Counted from the first letter of the stretch, positions 34,084-43,361 are shown. The stretch is 56,017 nucleotides of DNA from Nitrososphaerota archaeon (GCA_029784825.1 JAFMAU010000012.1:1-56017); one strand, 5' to 3'. Notes: generated by a model from the sequence alone, not told the origin. Program-made: numbers and translations.

Positions 34084-36543
34084 ATGTCCTCATCTTCCTC
34101 GGGCACGGTCCCACAGATACCACCCCCGTATGCCGTGGTGGGCAACCCCGATGTTCCTGACGTTTACAGGGTCCAGAAGACAACCGGAACCGCGCAATAT
34201 GCGTGCGACATTCGTCCTGCAGGAATGACCCTCCTGCACGCGCGGTTCCTTCGCGCTCCCTATCCGCATGCGATCATCAAAAGCATTGATACAAGCGCTG
34301 CTGAGGCCATGGATGGCGTCTGGGGCGTACTCACGGGTAACGACATCAGGCAGATGCCGTTCATCAGCGGGCCGCGTCTTCCTCCTCAGTATATCCTGGC
34401 TGTTGACAAAGTGAGATATGCAGGAGAGAACGTTGCTGCCGTCTGTGCTGTCGACGAGATGACCGCGGTTGACGCACTCGAAAAGATCAAGGTAGTGTAC
34501 GAGCCTCTGCCATGGGTTACCTCAATGCGGGACGCCCTCTCACCAAACGCCCCTCTGATCCATCAAGAGTCAGGAGCGAACTTCGTCCCGATGCCGTCAA
34601 TAGTGCGAGGGAACGCAGACCAAGGGTTTGCAGAAGCTGACGCCATCATCGAAGGCACGGTTCAATTCCACGAGGGGAACATTCAGCATAGCGAAATGAA
34701 TCCGAGGCCCGCAGTCGCCTTCTGGAACGCAGGCAGTCTCACCGTCTACGAGGACAGCCAGTGGGTCTTTCCGACTCAGAGCGGGCTTGCGAGCTGGTTC
34801 AACATCCCGGTCTCCAACGTGAGGGTCATTGGGACGCTCACGGGAGGCGCCTTCGGCAACAAGGGAGGACCGGTCCAGAGCAACATGATTGCAGCACTTT
34901 TCGCCAAGATTACCGGACAGGCGGTCCTCTGTTGGAATACGCGCGCAGACCAATACCTCAACACAACCAACAAGTACAGCCTGGTAACGTACGCTAAGAT
35001 CGGCGCCAAGTCCGATGGCACTCTAACTGCGATGCACGTCATACAGTATGGAGACGGAGGAGCCTACGGAACCGCGAGTCCGGCGAACTCGCTCCTGACT
35101 TTCAGAAACTCCTACGTGTGCCCCAACGGGCTGTTCGAAGGCGGTTCGGTCTACACCAACAAGCCATCAGCAGGAGCCTATCGCGATGTCGGAACGAGCC
35201 AGGGCGTCCATGCGTGCGAGCACTTCATCGACATGATCGCGGAGAAGGTCAACATGGACCCTGCACAGTTCAGACTGAAGAACCTTGTCACGGCGGCCAA
35301 CCCGTACAGCCAGGACAGTGTTACGGGCGCCCAAGCAGGGGGAGGAGACCACGGCAAGGTTGTCGCGGGGAAGACCCCCTACAGCAGCATGCCGCAGCCG
35401 ATGTGCCTCAACAACGTGATGGACGCCTTCGGCTGGGCCTCGCTTTGGAAGGGCTGGGGAACGCCAGTCTCGGTGGACGGTTCGAAGAGAACGGGGGTGG
35501 GAGTGGCCGTCTACACAATGGACAAGGGAGGATTGGGACCCTACGCGGGAGGCATGGTGACGCTGAATCCCGATGGTTCTGTCACGCTCTTCTGCGGAAT
35601 CCCCGAACTCGGGAGCGGTCAGCACACAACCATGAGGATAATTGTTGCCGAGGTCCTCGGGCTGCAGGCCACCGACGTTGCCACCGATGTCAACGCCTCG
35701 TTTGCCGACACCTCGGTCGACCCCGACTCGTTCATCGTCGCAGGTAGCCTCGGCACTCACACCGCTGGACTGGCCCAATACAGGGCTGCGTTGAATCTTC
35801 AACAGAAGCTGTTCGCTGCTGCGTCGACCCAGCTCGGAGTTCCGGCGAACCAGCTGAGCATGAAGAACAAGACCGTCTTTGTCACCAACAACCCAAGCCA
35901 GTCGGTCACGTTCGCCGCTCTCGCAGCGAAGGGCCCGATTACGGGTGACGGCTACTTCTTGGCTGCCAGAGACATCGTGAACTCAAAGGCGTACCCCAAC
36001 GGTCTGCTCACGATTCAGAGAGGCGCTTCGGCCGCGCACGTAGAAGTGGATACAGAGACTGGCATAGTCAGGGTTCTCGATTACGTTGCCTCGCACGGGG
36101 TGGGCCGGGTCATATATGCGCGTGGGGCCAACAACCAGTTCGAGGGGGGCGCCCTGAATGCCATGGGCTATGCTCTCCAGATGGAGCCGACAATGGACCC
36201 GCTGACGGGAAGAATGCTCAACCCCAACTTCCACGACTTCCGGCATCCGACCATCAAGGACGGGGTGAAGGGTAACTTTCAGATGGTCTGGGAGGAGCAA
36301 GTTGAACCCACAGGACCATTCGGCGCGAATGGGCTGGGAGAACCGATGGCGGCTCCAGTCACCGCCGCGATCTTGAACGCAGTTTACAACGCAACAGGCG
36401 TCCGCATGAACCTGGTCCCGCTAACACCTGACCGGGTGCTTGTAGCACTGAAGCAGGGCAGCAGCTACGATGCAGTCAATTGGCAAGTGCCGTCCCCAAG
36501 CGCCTTACAGGGAGCGACTTCGGGCGGAGGGATATCGGATTGA
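34084..36543 (+). CDS. Cassette C: molybdopterin-binding catalytic subunit, PaoC/YagR-like
   Basis: 819 aa. The most regular of the four: the Moco loop reads GTLTGGAFGNKGG, close to the family's GGGFGxK, and the catalytic Glu is in ANGLGEPM. The active-site loop is YRDVGTSQGV, so the RDVG core is kept but the following Glu of the other copies is Thr. ATG 34084 is chosen; the frame is open far upstream but that part lies in the iron-sulfur subunit gene. The C-terminal tail (PSALQGATSGGGISD) is longer than in A, B and D. Confidence 0.9.
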   Translation: MSSSSSGTVPQIPPPYAVVGNPDVPDVYRVQKTTGTAQYACDIRPAGMTLLHARFLRAPYPHAIIKSIDTSAAEAMDGVWGVLTGNDIRQMPFISGPRLPPQYILAVDKVRYAGENVAAVCAVDEMTAVDALEKIKVVYEPLPWVTSMRDALSPNAPLIHQESGANFVPMPSIVRGNADQGFAEADAIIEGTVQFHEGNIQHSEMNPRPAVAFWNAGSLTVYEDSQWVFPTQSGLASWFNIPVSNVRVIGTLTGGAFGNKGGPVQSNMIAALFAKITGQAVLCWNTRADQYLNTTNKYSLVTYAKIGAKSDGTLTAMHVIQYGDGGAYGTASPANSLLTFRNSYVCPNGLFEGGSVYTNKPSAGAYRDVGTSQGVHACEHFIDMIAEKVNMDPAQFRLKNLVTAANPYSQDSVTGAQAGGGDHGKVVAGKTPYSSMPQPMCLNNVMDAFGWASLWKGWGTPVSVDGSKRTGVGVAVYTMDKGGLGPYAGGMVTLNPDGSVTLFCGIPELGSGQHTTMRIIVAEVLGLQATDVATDVNASFADTSVDPDSFIVAGSLGTHTAGLAQYRAALNLQQKLFAAASTQLGVPANQLSMKNKTVFVTNNPSQSVTFAALAAKGPITGDGYFLAARDIVNSKAYPNGLLTIQRGASAAHVEVDTETGIVRVLDYVASHGVGRVIYARGANNQFEGGALNAMGYALQMEPTMDPLTGRMLNPNFHDFRHPTIKDGVKGNFQMVWEEQVEPTGPFGANGLGEPMAAPVTAAILNAVYNATGVRMNLVPLTPDRVLVALKQGSSYDAVNWQVPSPSALQGATSGGGISD

Positions 36544-37613
36544 GCACTCAACCTCCCACAGCGGACACATTCCCGCCAAGGGAGAGGGACGGCATTCCCA
36601 CGTCGTTCCAGCACATCGACGCGTCGTCGGTATCTGAAGCCTTGAGCCTGCTGCAGCAGTACCCTGGGGCGAAGCTGATGGCCGGCGGAACTGACAACAT
36701 GCACCTGATGAGGGAAGGAGTGCTGAGGCCCAGCGTCGTCATCAACATCAAGACGATAAGCGGCCTCGACTTCATCACGTCCGATGGCAGTGGTCTGAAG
36801 ATAGGCGCCCTGACGAAGATAGGCGAAGTCGAGGACTCCCAAGTTGTGGCCTCCGGTTACGATGTCCTCTCTCAAGCGGCTGCGAGCGTCGCGACCCGCA
36901 ACGTCAGGAACATGGCAACCGTCGGCGGCGATCTGGTGCAAGATGTTTGGTGCTGGTACCTGCGTACTGACTTCGCATGCTGGCGAAACCGCTCACAGCC
37001 TGGAAATATCTGTTTTGGCGCCATCGGGGACAACCGCTACTACCACAGCATCTTCGGCGGCAGGCTCTGCTACGCGGTCCATCCTTCAGATTTGGCAGTC
37101 GCCCTGTTGTCCCTGGATGCGACTGCCGAGGTCGCTAACCCCTCGGGAAATAGGACCGTCACGATTGATCAGCTGATTCCTGGGGACATAATATTGGAAG
37201 GCAATATACAGTCTCACACTCTTTCGTCGCAGGACATTCTGACTCAAATCAACATACCGACCCGCAAGGCAGGAAGCAGGGGAATATACGCGAAAATTGC
37301 TATTCGTAGAAGCATCGACTTTGCCCTGGCCAGCCTCGCAGCCAATGTCGTGTTCGAGGGAAACACAGTAACCGACGCGAGATTGGTGATGGGAGGCGTG
37401 TCGACCCAGCCGATGAGAGTTACCGCAGCCGAATCTGCAATCATCAACAACCAGATAACTGAAACAGTCGCCACGAATGCAGCCAACGCGGCACTGAGCG
37501 GTGCTACGCCTCTGACCACGGGAACGGGGAACGCCTTCAGAGTTGACCTTGCCAAGGGTGTGGTAAAACAGGGCTTGTTGGCCCTCGCAGCGGGTCAGCC
37601 GTTCACCTACTGA
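36540..37613 (+). CDS. Cassette C: FAD subunit with four-Cys [4Fe-4S] loop, PaoB/YagS-like
   Basis: About 357 aa from a TTG overlapping the previous stop (TTGA). FAD loop LMAGGTDNMHLM, with the usual DLL changed to DNM. The four-Cys insertion WCWYLR..FACWRN...ICFG.IGDNRYYHS...CYAVH is intact. An N-terminal extension of ~20 residues (TQPPTADTFPPRERDG) is unique to this copy. Followed after 13 nt by a retropepsin-like gene rather than the small protein gene. Confidence 0.9.
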   Translation: MSTQPPTADTFPPRERDGIPTSFQHIDASSVSEALSLLQQYPGAKLMAGGTDNMHLMREGVLRPSVVINIKTISGLDFITSDGSGLKIGALTKIGEVEDSQVVASGYDVLSQAAASVATRNVRNMATVGGDLVQDVWCWYLRTDFACWRNRSQPGNICFGAIGDNRYYHSIFGGRLCYAVHPSDLAVALLSLDATAEVANPSGNRTVTIDQLIPGDIILEGNIQSHTLSSQDILTQINIPTRKAGSRGIYAKIAIRRSIDFALASLAANVVFEGNTVTDARLVMGGVSTQPMRVTAAESAIINNQITETVATNAANAALSGATPLTTGTGNAFRVDLAKGVVKQGLLALAAGQPFTY

Positions 37614-37626
37614 GCAGACGATTCAA

Positions 37627-38139
37627 GTGACGATCGGGGACTCCAAGACTGGCAAAGGCGCCAACGCCGCGCTAAGGAAAAACTCGGTGACTCTGAAAAT
37701 CACCGGCAACCCCGTATCTTGCTTCGCCAGAGTCGAGGGCCGGACGGCTGGCAGGGTCAGAGAGTTGGTGGCGGCCATTAGCCCGACCTCAAGGTACTGC
37801 GTCATGAGGAGGACAGATGCGGCCGGCCTGGGTTTGGCAACTGCTAACTTTCCGCGCCCTTACCCCGGAACAGGCAACTTGGAAATCGCTGGCAGTTTGG
37901 AGGGAATAAGCGAGCATGAGGTGATCATGGTTCCTAGAATGACTCTGGCGGGTCTCGAAGCGACCGACGTCGGAACGATGCTGGTGGAGTATTCCCTGCC
38001 TGAGGTGATAGGAATCGACCTTGTCTTGGGGAGCACGTTCTTCTCAAAGATGAAAGTCATTATGGACTATTCGAGCGGTCTTGTGACTGTTGAGAACCGG
38101 ACTCGAGCACGAACTCCGACCCCTCAGGGTCATAAGTGA
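37627..38139 (+). CDS. Cassette C: retropepsin-fold protein 2, catalytic triad lost
   Basis: 170 aa. SCFARVEGRTAGRVREL corresponds to the ARVEG...VREL start of the second proteins of A, B and D. The active-site segment is AAISPTSRYCVMRR, with no Asp-Thr/Ser-Gly. The second motif is IDLVLGSTFFSKM. GTG start. A C-terminal tail (RTRARTPTPQGHK) runs 80 nt into the antisense 3' end of the neighbouring retropepsin-like gene. Here it follows the FAD subunit directly because the small gene and protein 1 lie on the other strand. Confidence 0.72.
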   Translation: MTIGDSKTGKGANAALRKNSVTLKITGNPVSCFARVEGRTAGRVRELVAAISPTSRYCVMRRTDAAGLGLATANFPRPYPGTGNLEIAGSLEGISEHEVIMVPRMTLAGLEATDVGTMLVEYSLPEVIGIDLVLGSTFFSKMKVIMDYSSGLVTVENRTRARTPTPQGHK

Positions 38140-38503
38140 GCTTGAAGTTCTTCAGAAAACTTCTTCCGAGCACGACCTCGACTTCCGCTTCCTCTGGTGG
38201 ATGATACGCCAGCGCTTCGACGTTTTCTGCTCTGAATGCGTTGCCGATCGATACCTCGTCGAGAACAACGAGGGGCGCCTGAATCAAGCTGGAGAGGGTC
38301 ACCGCCCATTCTGGCCTCTCTGCTTCGATTTGTCCTGTAACGTTCGAGTAGATGATAGCGTCGGGGTAACCGATGCGGTAGGCGTCGATCATGGGAACGC
38401 TGCAGTAGTACGAGCCTGTACTCAGTATCGCCCTCAGCTCCCTGGATCGACCCTTCCTGCCCACGATTCGGACAAAACACGTCGGCTCCTTCCCCAGGTT
38501 CAT
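38060..38503 (-). CDS. Cassette C: retropepsin-fold protein 1 on the opposite strand, catalytic triad lost
   Basis: 147 aa from ATG 38503. CFVRIVGRKGRSRELRAIL, then STGSYYCSVPMIDAYRIGYP at the active-site position (T-G-S kept, catalytic Asp replaced by Ser), and VEVVLGRSFLKNF. DAYRIGYPDA marks it as the protein 1 type. It follows the small protein gene by 11 nt on the minus strand. The tail (SGSQQSQDRSNSP) overlaps the plus-strand retropepsin-like gene. The longer open frame to 38677 overlaps the small gene and is not used. Confidence 0.72.
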   Translation of the reverse strand: MNLGKEPTCFVRIVGRKGRSRELRAILSTGSYYCSVPMIDAYRIGYPDAIIYSNVTGQIEAERPEWAVTLSSLIQAPLVVLDEVSIGNAFRAENVEALAYHPPEEAEVEVVLGRSFLKNFKLTYDPEGSEFVLESGSQQSQDRSNSP

Positions 38504-38514
38504 CCGACTAGTCT

Positions 38515-38748
38515 TCAAAACATCACGGGCAGAGGAGGTTTCGTGGAGAATATGCAGCAATCGAGTACGTCGTTGAGCATGTTCCTGAGCTGAGTTCTGT
38601 TGACGTCGTGAGCAAGGACTACTCCCCTCACCGGCTGTCCAGCTTCGTCTCTTTGAGTGACCCGTATGCCGACCCAATCTCCCCGGAACTTCTGTTTGAT
38701 CTCCTCTATGGCGAGTTCCTCGACTTGGGGTTCGGACTCGACTGTCAT
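38515..38748 (-). CDS. Cassette C: small conserved protein (WV.I.VT.RD family) on the opposite strand
   Basis: 77 aa from ATG 38748. DWVGIRVTQRDEAGQP, GVVLAHDVNRTQL, CCIFSTK match the small proteins of A, B and D. A minus-strand TATA-like CTTTAAGA (38772-38779) is centred 27 nt upstream, so it has its own leaderless promoter. The longer frame to 38901 is unconserved. Confidence 0.75.
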   Translation of the reverse strand: MTVESEPQVEELAIEEIKQKFRGDWVGIRVTQRDEAGQPVRGVVLAHDVNRTQLRNMLNDVLDCCIFSTKPPLPVMF

Positions 38749-38771
38749 GCAGACGAAAGACGCTCTTTCGT

Positions 38772-38779
38772 TCTTAAAG
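38772..38779 (-). promoter_or_regulatory. TATA-like element of the inverted cassette C accessory unit
   Basis: Minus-strand CTTTAAGA, centred ~27 nt before ATG 38748. In A, B and D the same two genes have no own promoter, so this element would let the inverted pair be expressed independently. Confidence 0.45.
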
Positions 38780-38974
38780 ACTTTCCCGGCTTCGGGTTCA
38801 GCCGGTACTGTGCACCCTAATCTACGGCCGAATATGACTGGACGGGCGTGCTCAAGGTCTACTTTCGAGAAATCTTGAGGCACCGTCAGGCATAACACCA
38901 AAAAGAATGCGGTAAGGAGCCTCTTTTCCCCTCAATATTCCCCGTAGGACTCCCAAAATTCCTGTCGGAGAAGG

Positions 38975-39014
38975 TATATATGGCGCGCATGATACGGCCT
39001 AAGAGGTTAGGTTG
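38975..39014 (+). promoter_or_regulatory. Promoter of cassette D with palindrome over the start site
   Basis: TATATAT (38975-38981) and CCTAA-GAGG-TTAGG (38998-39011), then the TTG start at 39012. Upstream AAGGTATATAT and the shared GCGCGCAT-like spacer make it nearly a copy of the cassette C promoter, so the two cassettes are probably under one regulator. Confidence 0.65.
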
Positions 39015-39707
39015 ACTCGCAAGTCCACCTCCGAACGTAACAAAGCCCTTGAATCGTCGTTGATGCGATCGATTGATTCCACGAAGGTAACCAGAAGGAC
39101 GTTCCTAAAGGCGTCAGCGGGAACGGCCGCGGTCGCTGGAGTCACGGCGCTTGCTCTGGAGTCGAGAAGCTACGCTCAGACTACTACGAGCAGCACCTCG
39201 GCCATGTCCGGGACCTCAGCGGACCCCTTCGCCATGGTACCGCTGACGCTGACTGTCAACGGGAAGGCCTACAGCACCGTTGTCGAACCGAGGGCGATGC
39301 TGGTCAACGTTCTGAGAGAGAACTTCAACCTCACGGGGACCAAGCGCCCCTGCAACAGGCAGGAATGCGGAGGCTGTACAGTGATGATAGACGGGAAGGC
39401 AATCTACTCTTGCACCTACCTTGCGGTACGGGCCCAAGGACGCCAGATTGAGACCGTAGAGGGAACGTCATCAGACCCGGTGCTTGCGGCCATTCAGACT
39501 GCGTGGGTGCCGGCGGACGCCAGCCAGTGCGGCTACTGCCAGCCCGGCAGGATAATGGCGGCGACAGCGCTGTTAAAGAGCAATCCCAGCCCGACGGCGG
39601 ACGAGATCAAGGCGGGCCTCGAAGGAGTGCTCTGCAGGTGCGGAACATACCTCAACGCCGTGACGGCCGTTCAGAACGCGGCGGCTGCACTCAGAGGAGG
39701 TTCCTAG
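39012..39707 (+). CDS. Cassette D: Tat-exported [2Fe-2S] subunit of a PaoABC-like molybdenum hydroxylase
   Basis: 231 aa. Twin-arginine signal VTRRTFLKASAGTAAVAG with a cleavage-like SRSYAQT. First cluster PCNRQECGGC...C; second QCGYC...CRC with the usual QPG (QPGRIM) that is changed in B. TTG start directly after the palindrome. Close to cassette C in signal and linker. GAGGAGG lies before the next ATG. Confidence 0.92.
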   Translation: MTRKSTSERNKALESSLMRSIDSTKVTRRTFLKASAGTAAVAGVTALALESRSYAQTTTSSTSAMSGTSADPFAMVPLTLTVNGKAYSTVVEPRAMLVNVLRENFNLTGTKRPCNRQECGGCTVMIDGKAIYSCTYLAVRAQGRQIETVEGTSSDPVLAAIQTAWVPADASQCGYCQPGRIMAATALLKSNPSPTADEIKAGLEGVLCRCGTYLNAVTAVQNAAAALRGGS

Positions 39708-39709
39708 GC

Positions 39710-42073
39710 ATGAGTACGCCGAGCAAGTTCAACATCGTCGGGAATCCTAATCTCAACCGGAGAGACATCACGAGGAAGATAACGGGCGCAGCCATCTATG
39801 CGTGGGACATCAATCCCGCGCACATAGGCCTGAACCCGGCCCCAGGGCACATGGTCTACCTGGGTGTCGTGGTCTGTCCCTATCCAAGGGCGAAGATACT
39901 CAGCATAGACACGAGCGCAGCGGAAGCAGCGGGCTATGCCTGCCTCACCGGAGACGACCTGCCACCCTACGCGTACGCCAGCAACAGGAACTCTCTTCCA
40001 TTGCCCAGGGTCTCCGACACCATCATGTATCCGGGGCAGCCCGTGGTCGCCGTTTCTGCGCTGACCACCGACGGGGTGGAAGACGCAGCGAAGCTGGTGA
40101 AGATAACTTACGAACCGCTTCCCTACCTGCTGGACGCCGAGGAAGCCCTGGCCCCTGACGCGCTCCAACTCTACGAGGGCGGCAACAGCCCTGCGGGCGG
40201 GTTCACAAACGAGAACGGCATGGTCCCTTCCACGATAAACGTCAAAATCGGCGACGCCGATTCAGCGATGGCCGCGGCGGACGTCGTCGTCGGCCCCGTA
40301 AAGTACCAGACCCAACACGAACAGCACTACGAAATGGAGCCCTATGCGGTGGTGGCTCAGTGGACCAACGGGAACCTGAGAGTCTGGTCCAGCAACCAGT
40401 GGCCGCACGCTGAAGAGAGGAGCCTTGCGTCCTACTTCGGAGTCCCGGTGACGAACGTCACCGTGTCGACGGCCCTGGGAGGAAATGAGGGCGGCGGGGT
40501 GCTTGGAAACGCGCTCGGCGACAAGATTTCGGGTGAACTGGAGGTTGTGACCGCCATGATGGCCCAGAAGACCGGCGCGGTGGTCAAGGGAGCCCTCCCC
40601 AGGAACAACCAGGCGACATGGATGTCAGCCAGGTTCCCGATGGGAGCTTACATCACCATGGGCGCAAAGAATGACGGGACAATAACCGCCCTGAAGGCGA
40701 CGGTCTACACCAACGTGGGCGCCATAGGAGGCTCCAACGGCAGCGACGCGATAAGCGACTTCTACAACATGTACAACATCCCCAACGTCACTGTCACGGC
40801 CTACTCCGCCAACACGAACAGGTACCACAACGCGGGAGCGATGCGCGACGTGGGAGAGAGCCAGGGCCACTTCTTCATAGAGTCAGCCGTGGACGAGCTC
40901 GCACAGGCGCTGAACATGGACCCGGTCGCCCTGAGGCAGATGAACCTGCGCGCGGCCGACGCTGCCGGCAACCCGCCGGTTGACCCCAACACCAATTTCC
41001 CATACACCAGCACCGGACAGCCGGCCGCCTTCATAATGGCGACCGACGCGTTCGGGTGGGGTTCGAAGTGGAAGGGATGGGGCAAGGCAAGCCAAGTCAA
41101 CGGCGCTCTCAGGAGGGGTGTCGGCATCGCGGACCTCAACGGCGCGAAGGGCTCAGTGAGCCTGTCGGACGGGCAGCTGCAGGTCAACCCCGACGGCACC
41201 GTCCAGGCGTTCACAGGCCTCACAGACCACGGGGCCGGCGGCAACACGACCTATGTGATCCTGGCCGCGGAGGCGCTCGGGCTCACCTCCTTCGACAAGA
41301 TTACCCTCGTGCAGTCCGACACGTCGCTGACAACCGACACCATAGGCACCTTCGGAAGCAGGTCGACCAGGGTATGCGGAATGGCGTTCATCTCCGCAGC
41401 CAAGGACCTCGGGAGACAGTGGTTCCCCACGGTCGCGAAGGCGCTCGCGCCGGGCACCAACCCTGCGAACCTCGCCTTTGGCAACAACACCATCTACGAC
41501 ACCACCAACCCGAGCAACTCCATGAGCTTCACAGCCGCGGCCAAGCTGCTGAGCGGACCGCTGAAGGGCTCTGGCTTCTACACGCCGCCAGGTCGCATAA
41601 CCCAGAGGGTTACGGGGACGAAGTTCGCCGAAGTCGAAGTCAACATCGAGACAGGCGCTGCGAGGGTGGTCCACTTCACATCTGCCATAGGCATAGGCAG
41701 GGTGGTCTTCCCCAAGGGCGCAGAGAGCCAGGTCAGGGGCGGCCTATTCATGGGCATAGGCGAGACGCTCTATCAGGAGCTCTACCTTGACCCCACCACC
41801 GGTCAGCAGTTGAACCCCAACTTCCACGACTTCAGGATCGCGACCATGATGGAGTCTCCAGACCAGGTGGACGCCCTGTGGGTCGAGCAGAACGACCCCA
41901 TCGCTCCGTTCGGCGCCGTCGGCATAGGGGAGCCCGTGCTGATGGCCGTCAGTCCCGCCATAGCGAACGCGCTGAGCAACGCGCTTGGAGGGTACCGCTT
42001 CAGGACGCTGCCTATCACCAGGGAAGAGATCGTCGCCGGAATACAATGGGCGAGGGCCAACGGGAAAATCTGA
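39710..42073 (+). CDS. Cassette D: molybdopterin-binding catalytic subunit, PaoC/YagR-like
   Basis: 787 aa from ATG 39710 (Shine-Dalgarno GGAGG 8 nt upstream). Catalytic Glu in AVGIGEPV; active-site loop MRDVGESQGHF; Moco loop GGNEGGGVLGN, an altered GGGFG. In sequence details such as NTIYDTTNPSNSMSF it is closer to B than to C. No signal peptide. Substrate unknown. Confidence 0.92.
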   Translation: MSTPSKFNIVGNPNLNRRDITRKITGAAIYAWDINPAHIGLNPAPGHMVYLGVVVCPYPRAKILSIDTSAAEAAGYACLTGDDLPPYAYASNRNSLPLPRVSDTIMYPGQPVVAVSALTTDGVEDAAKLVKITYEPLPYLLDAEEALAPDALQLYEGGNSPAGGFTNENGMVPSTINVKIGDADSAMAAADVVVGPVKYQTQHEQHYEMEPYAVVAQWTNGNLRVWSSNQWPHAEERSLASYFGVPVTNVTVSTALGGNEGGGVLGNALGDKISGELEVVTAMMAQKTGAVVKGALPRNNQATWMSARFPMGAYITMGAKNDGTITALKATVYTNVGAIGGSNGSDAISDFYNMYNIPNVTVTAYSANTNRYHNAGAMRDVGESQGHFFIESAVDELAQALNMDPVALRQMNLRAADAAGNPPVDPNTNFPYTSTGQPAAFIMATDAFGWGSKWKGWGKASQVNGALRRGVGIADLNGAKGSVSLSDGQLQVNPDGTVQAFTGLTDHGAGGNTTYVILAAEALGLTSFDKITLVQSDTSLTTDTIGTFGSRSTRVCGMAFISAAKDLGRQWFPTVAKALAPGTNPANLAFGNNTIYDTTNPSNSMSFTAAAKLLSGPLKGSGFYTPPGRITQRVTGTKFAEVEVNIETGAARVVHFTSAIGIGRVVFPKGAESQVRGGLFMGIGETLYQELYLDPTTGQQLNPNFHDFRIATMMESPDQVDALWVEQNDPIAPFGAVGIGEPVLMAVSPAIANALSNALGGYRFRTLPITREEIVAGIQWARANGKI

Positions 42074-42089
42074 GGGTAGTGAGTGAACA

Positions 42090-43100
42090 TTGAGTCGAAC
42101 TGAAGTACCGAAATTCGGGCTGGTCCAGGCGCAATCGGTCGCAGATGCGATCAACCAGCTCACAAAGTACGGGGCGGGGAACGCGAGAATCATCTCCGGC
42201 GGAACGGACATCATCACCAGGATGAAGAATGGTATAGCGGAGCAGACGCCGAACTACCTGATTGACATATCCGGACTCGGTCTGGACTACATCAAGCAGG
42301 ACAGCGGTGGCATACACATAGGGAGCACCATGCACAACAGCGACGTGGTCGACAGCGCAGCCGTGAACTCGGTCGCGCCGCTCCTGGCGGCTGCGACGGG
42401 GAGCATCGCGACACTGCAGCTCCGCAACAGCTCCACGATCGGAGGGGACGTGCTCCAGGAGGTGTGGTGCCCGTACCTCAGGAACAACTACAACTGCTGG
42501 AGGAACGGCGGGAACGTCTGCTACGGGGCCATCGGTGACAACAGGTATTACCACAGCATATTCGGCGGCAGGCTGTGCTACGCGGTCCATGCGGGCGACA
42601 TCGCGCCTGCAATGTCGGCGCTCAACGCGCAGGCCACCATACAGGGTCCCCTCGGGACCAGGACGGTCTCGATGGACCAGCTGATGCCCGGCATCAGCGT
42701 CATAGGCGGAAGGGTCCAGGAGCACACCATTGACTACAACGAAATCCTGACGGAGTTCTACATCCCCAACCAGCCAAGCGGCACCAAGAGCGGCTGGTAC
42801 AAGGTCAGGGACAGAGGGACATGGGACTTCGCCCTGGCGAGCGCGGCCATCACAGTCAACATGTCCGGCGGGACCGCGTCCAACGCCTCGGTGGTCCTCG
42901 GAGGAGTCGACGTCGTTCCACACAGGGCGAGGGCGGCCGAATCCTACCTCAACGGCAAATCGATGAGCGAGGACACCTACTCCGGAGCGGCTGCCGCCGC
43001 AGTCCAGGACGCGACCCCGCTCACCTACGGCGTCGGAAACGCCTACAGGGTGGAGCTGGCAAAGGGCGCAGTGATCAACGCTCTCAGAGCGCTCTCTTAA
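42090..43100 (+). CDS. Cassette D: FAD subunit with four-Cys [4Fe-4S] loop, PaoB/YagS-like
   Basis: 336 aa, TTG start. FAD loop ISGGTDIITRM; four-Cys insertion WCPYLR..YNCWRNGG..CYGAIGDNRYYHS...CYAVH. A conserved C-terminus KGAVINALRAL as in B. It lies 16 nt after the Moco subunit and 27 nt before the small protein gene. Confidence 0.92.
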   Translation: MSRTEVPKFGLVQAQSVADAINQLTKYGAGNARIISGGTDIITRMKNGIAEQTPNYLIDISGLGLDYIKQDSGGIHIGSTMHNSDVVDSAAVNSVAPLLAAATGSIATLQLRNSSTIGGDVLQEVWCPYLRNNYNCWRNGGNVCYGAIGDNRYYHSIFGGRLCYAVHAGDIAPAMSALNAQATIQGPLGTRTVSMDQLMPGISVIGGRVQEHTIDYNEILTEFYIPNQPSGTKSGWYKVRDRGTWDFALASAAITVNMSGGTASNASVVLGGVDVVPHRARAAESYLNGKSMSEDTYSGAAAAAVQDATPLTYGVGNAYRVELAKGAVINALRALS

Positions 43101-43127
43101 TAGCCCAGAGTCCGCCTCCCGCAGGCC

Positions 43128-43361
43128 ATGGCCGTCTCCAGTCAAGGTTCCAAAGAGGCTACGCTGGAACAGATCCGCAAAGACTACCCGAGAAGATGGG
43201 TCGCCATCATCGTGACAAAGCGCGACGAGAACGGGCAGCCGCTCGCGGGCGAGGTTGTTGCGGAGGACGCCGACAGGTACAGGCTGAGGGACGCCATAGT
43301 GAAGCAGAACGACATCTGCATCTTCTTCGCGGGTGATTCAGCATATCCACTGTTTCTGTGA
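43128..43361 (+). CDS. Cassette D: small conserved protein (WV.I.VT.RD family)
   Basis: 77 aa, the most compact copy: RWVAIIVTKRDENGQP, GEVVAEDADRYRL, ICIFFAG, ending YPLFL. Its TGA overlaps the ATG of the next gene by one base, implying coupled translation. Cytosolic; function unknown. Confidence 0.78.
   Translation: MAVSSQGSKEATLEQIRKDYPRRWVAIIVTKRDENGQPLAGEVVAEDADRYRLRDAIVKQNDICIFFAGDSAYPLFL

Noticed and set aside
39503..39709. Upstream extension of the cassette D Moco subunit
   Set aside because: Same situation as cassette C: antiphase reading of the small subunit gene; ATG 39710 has a Shine-Dalgarno.
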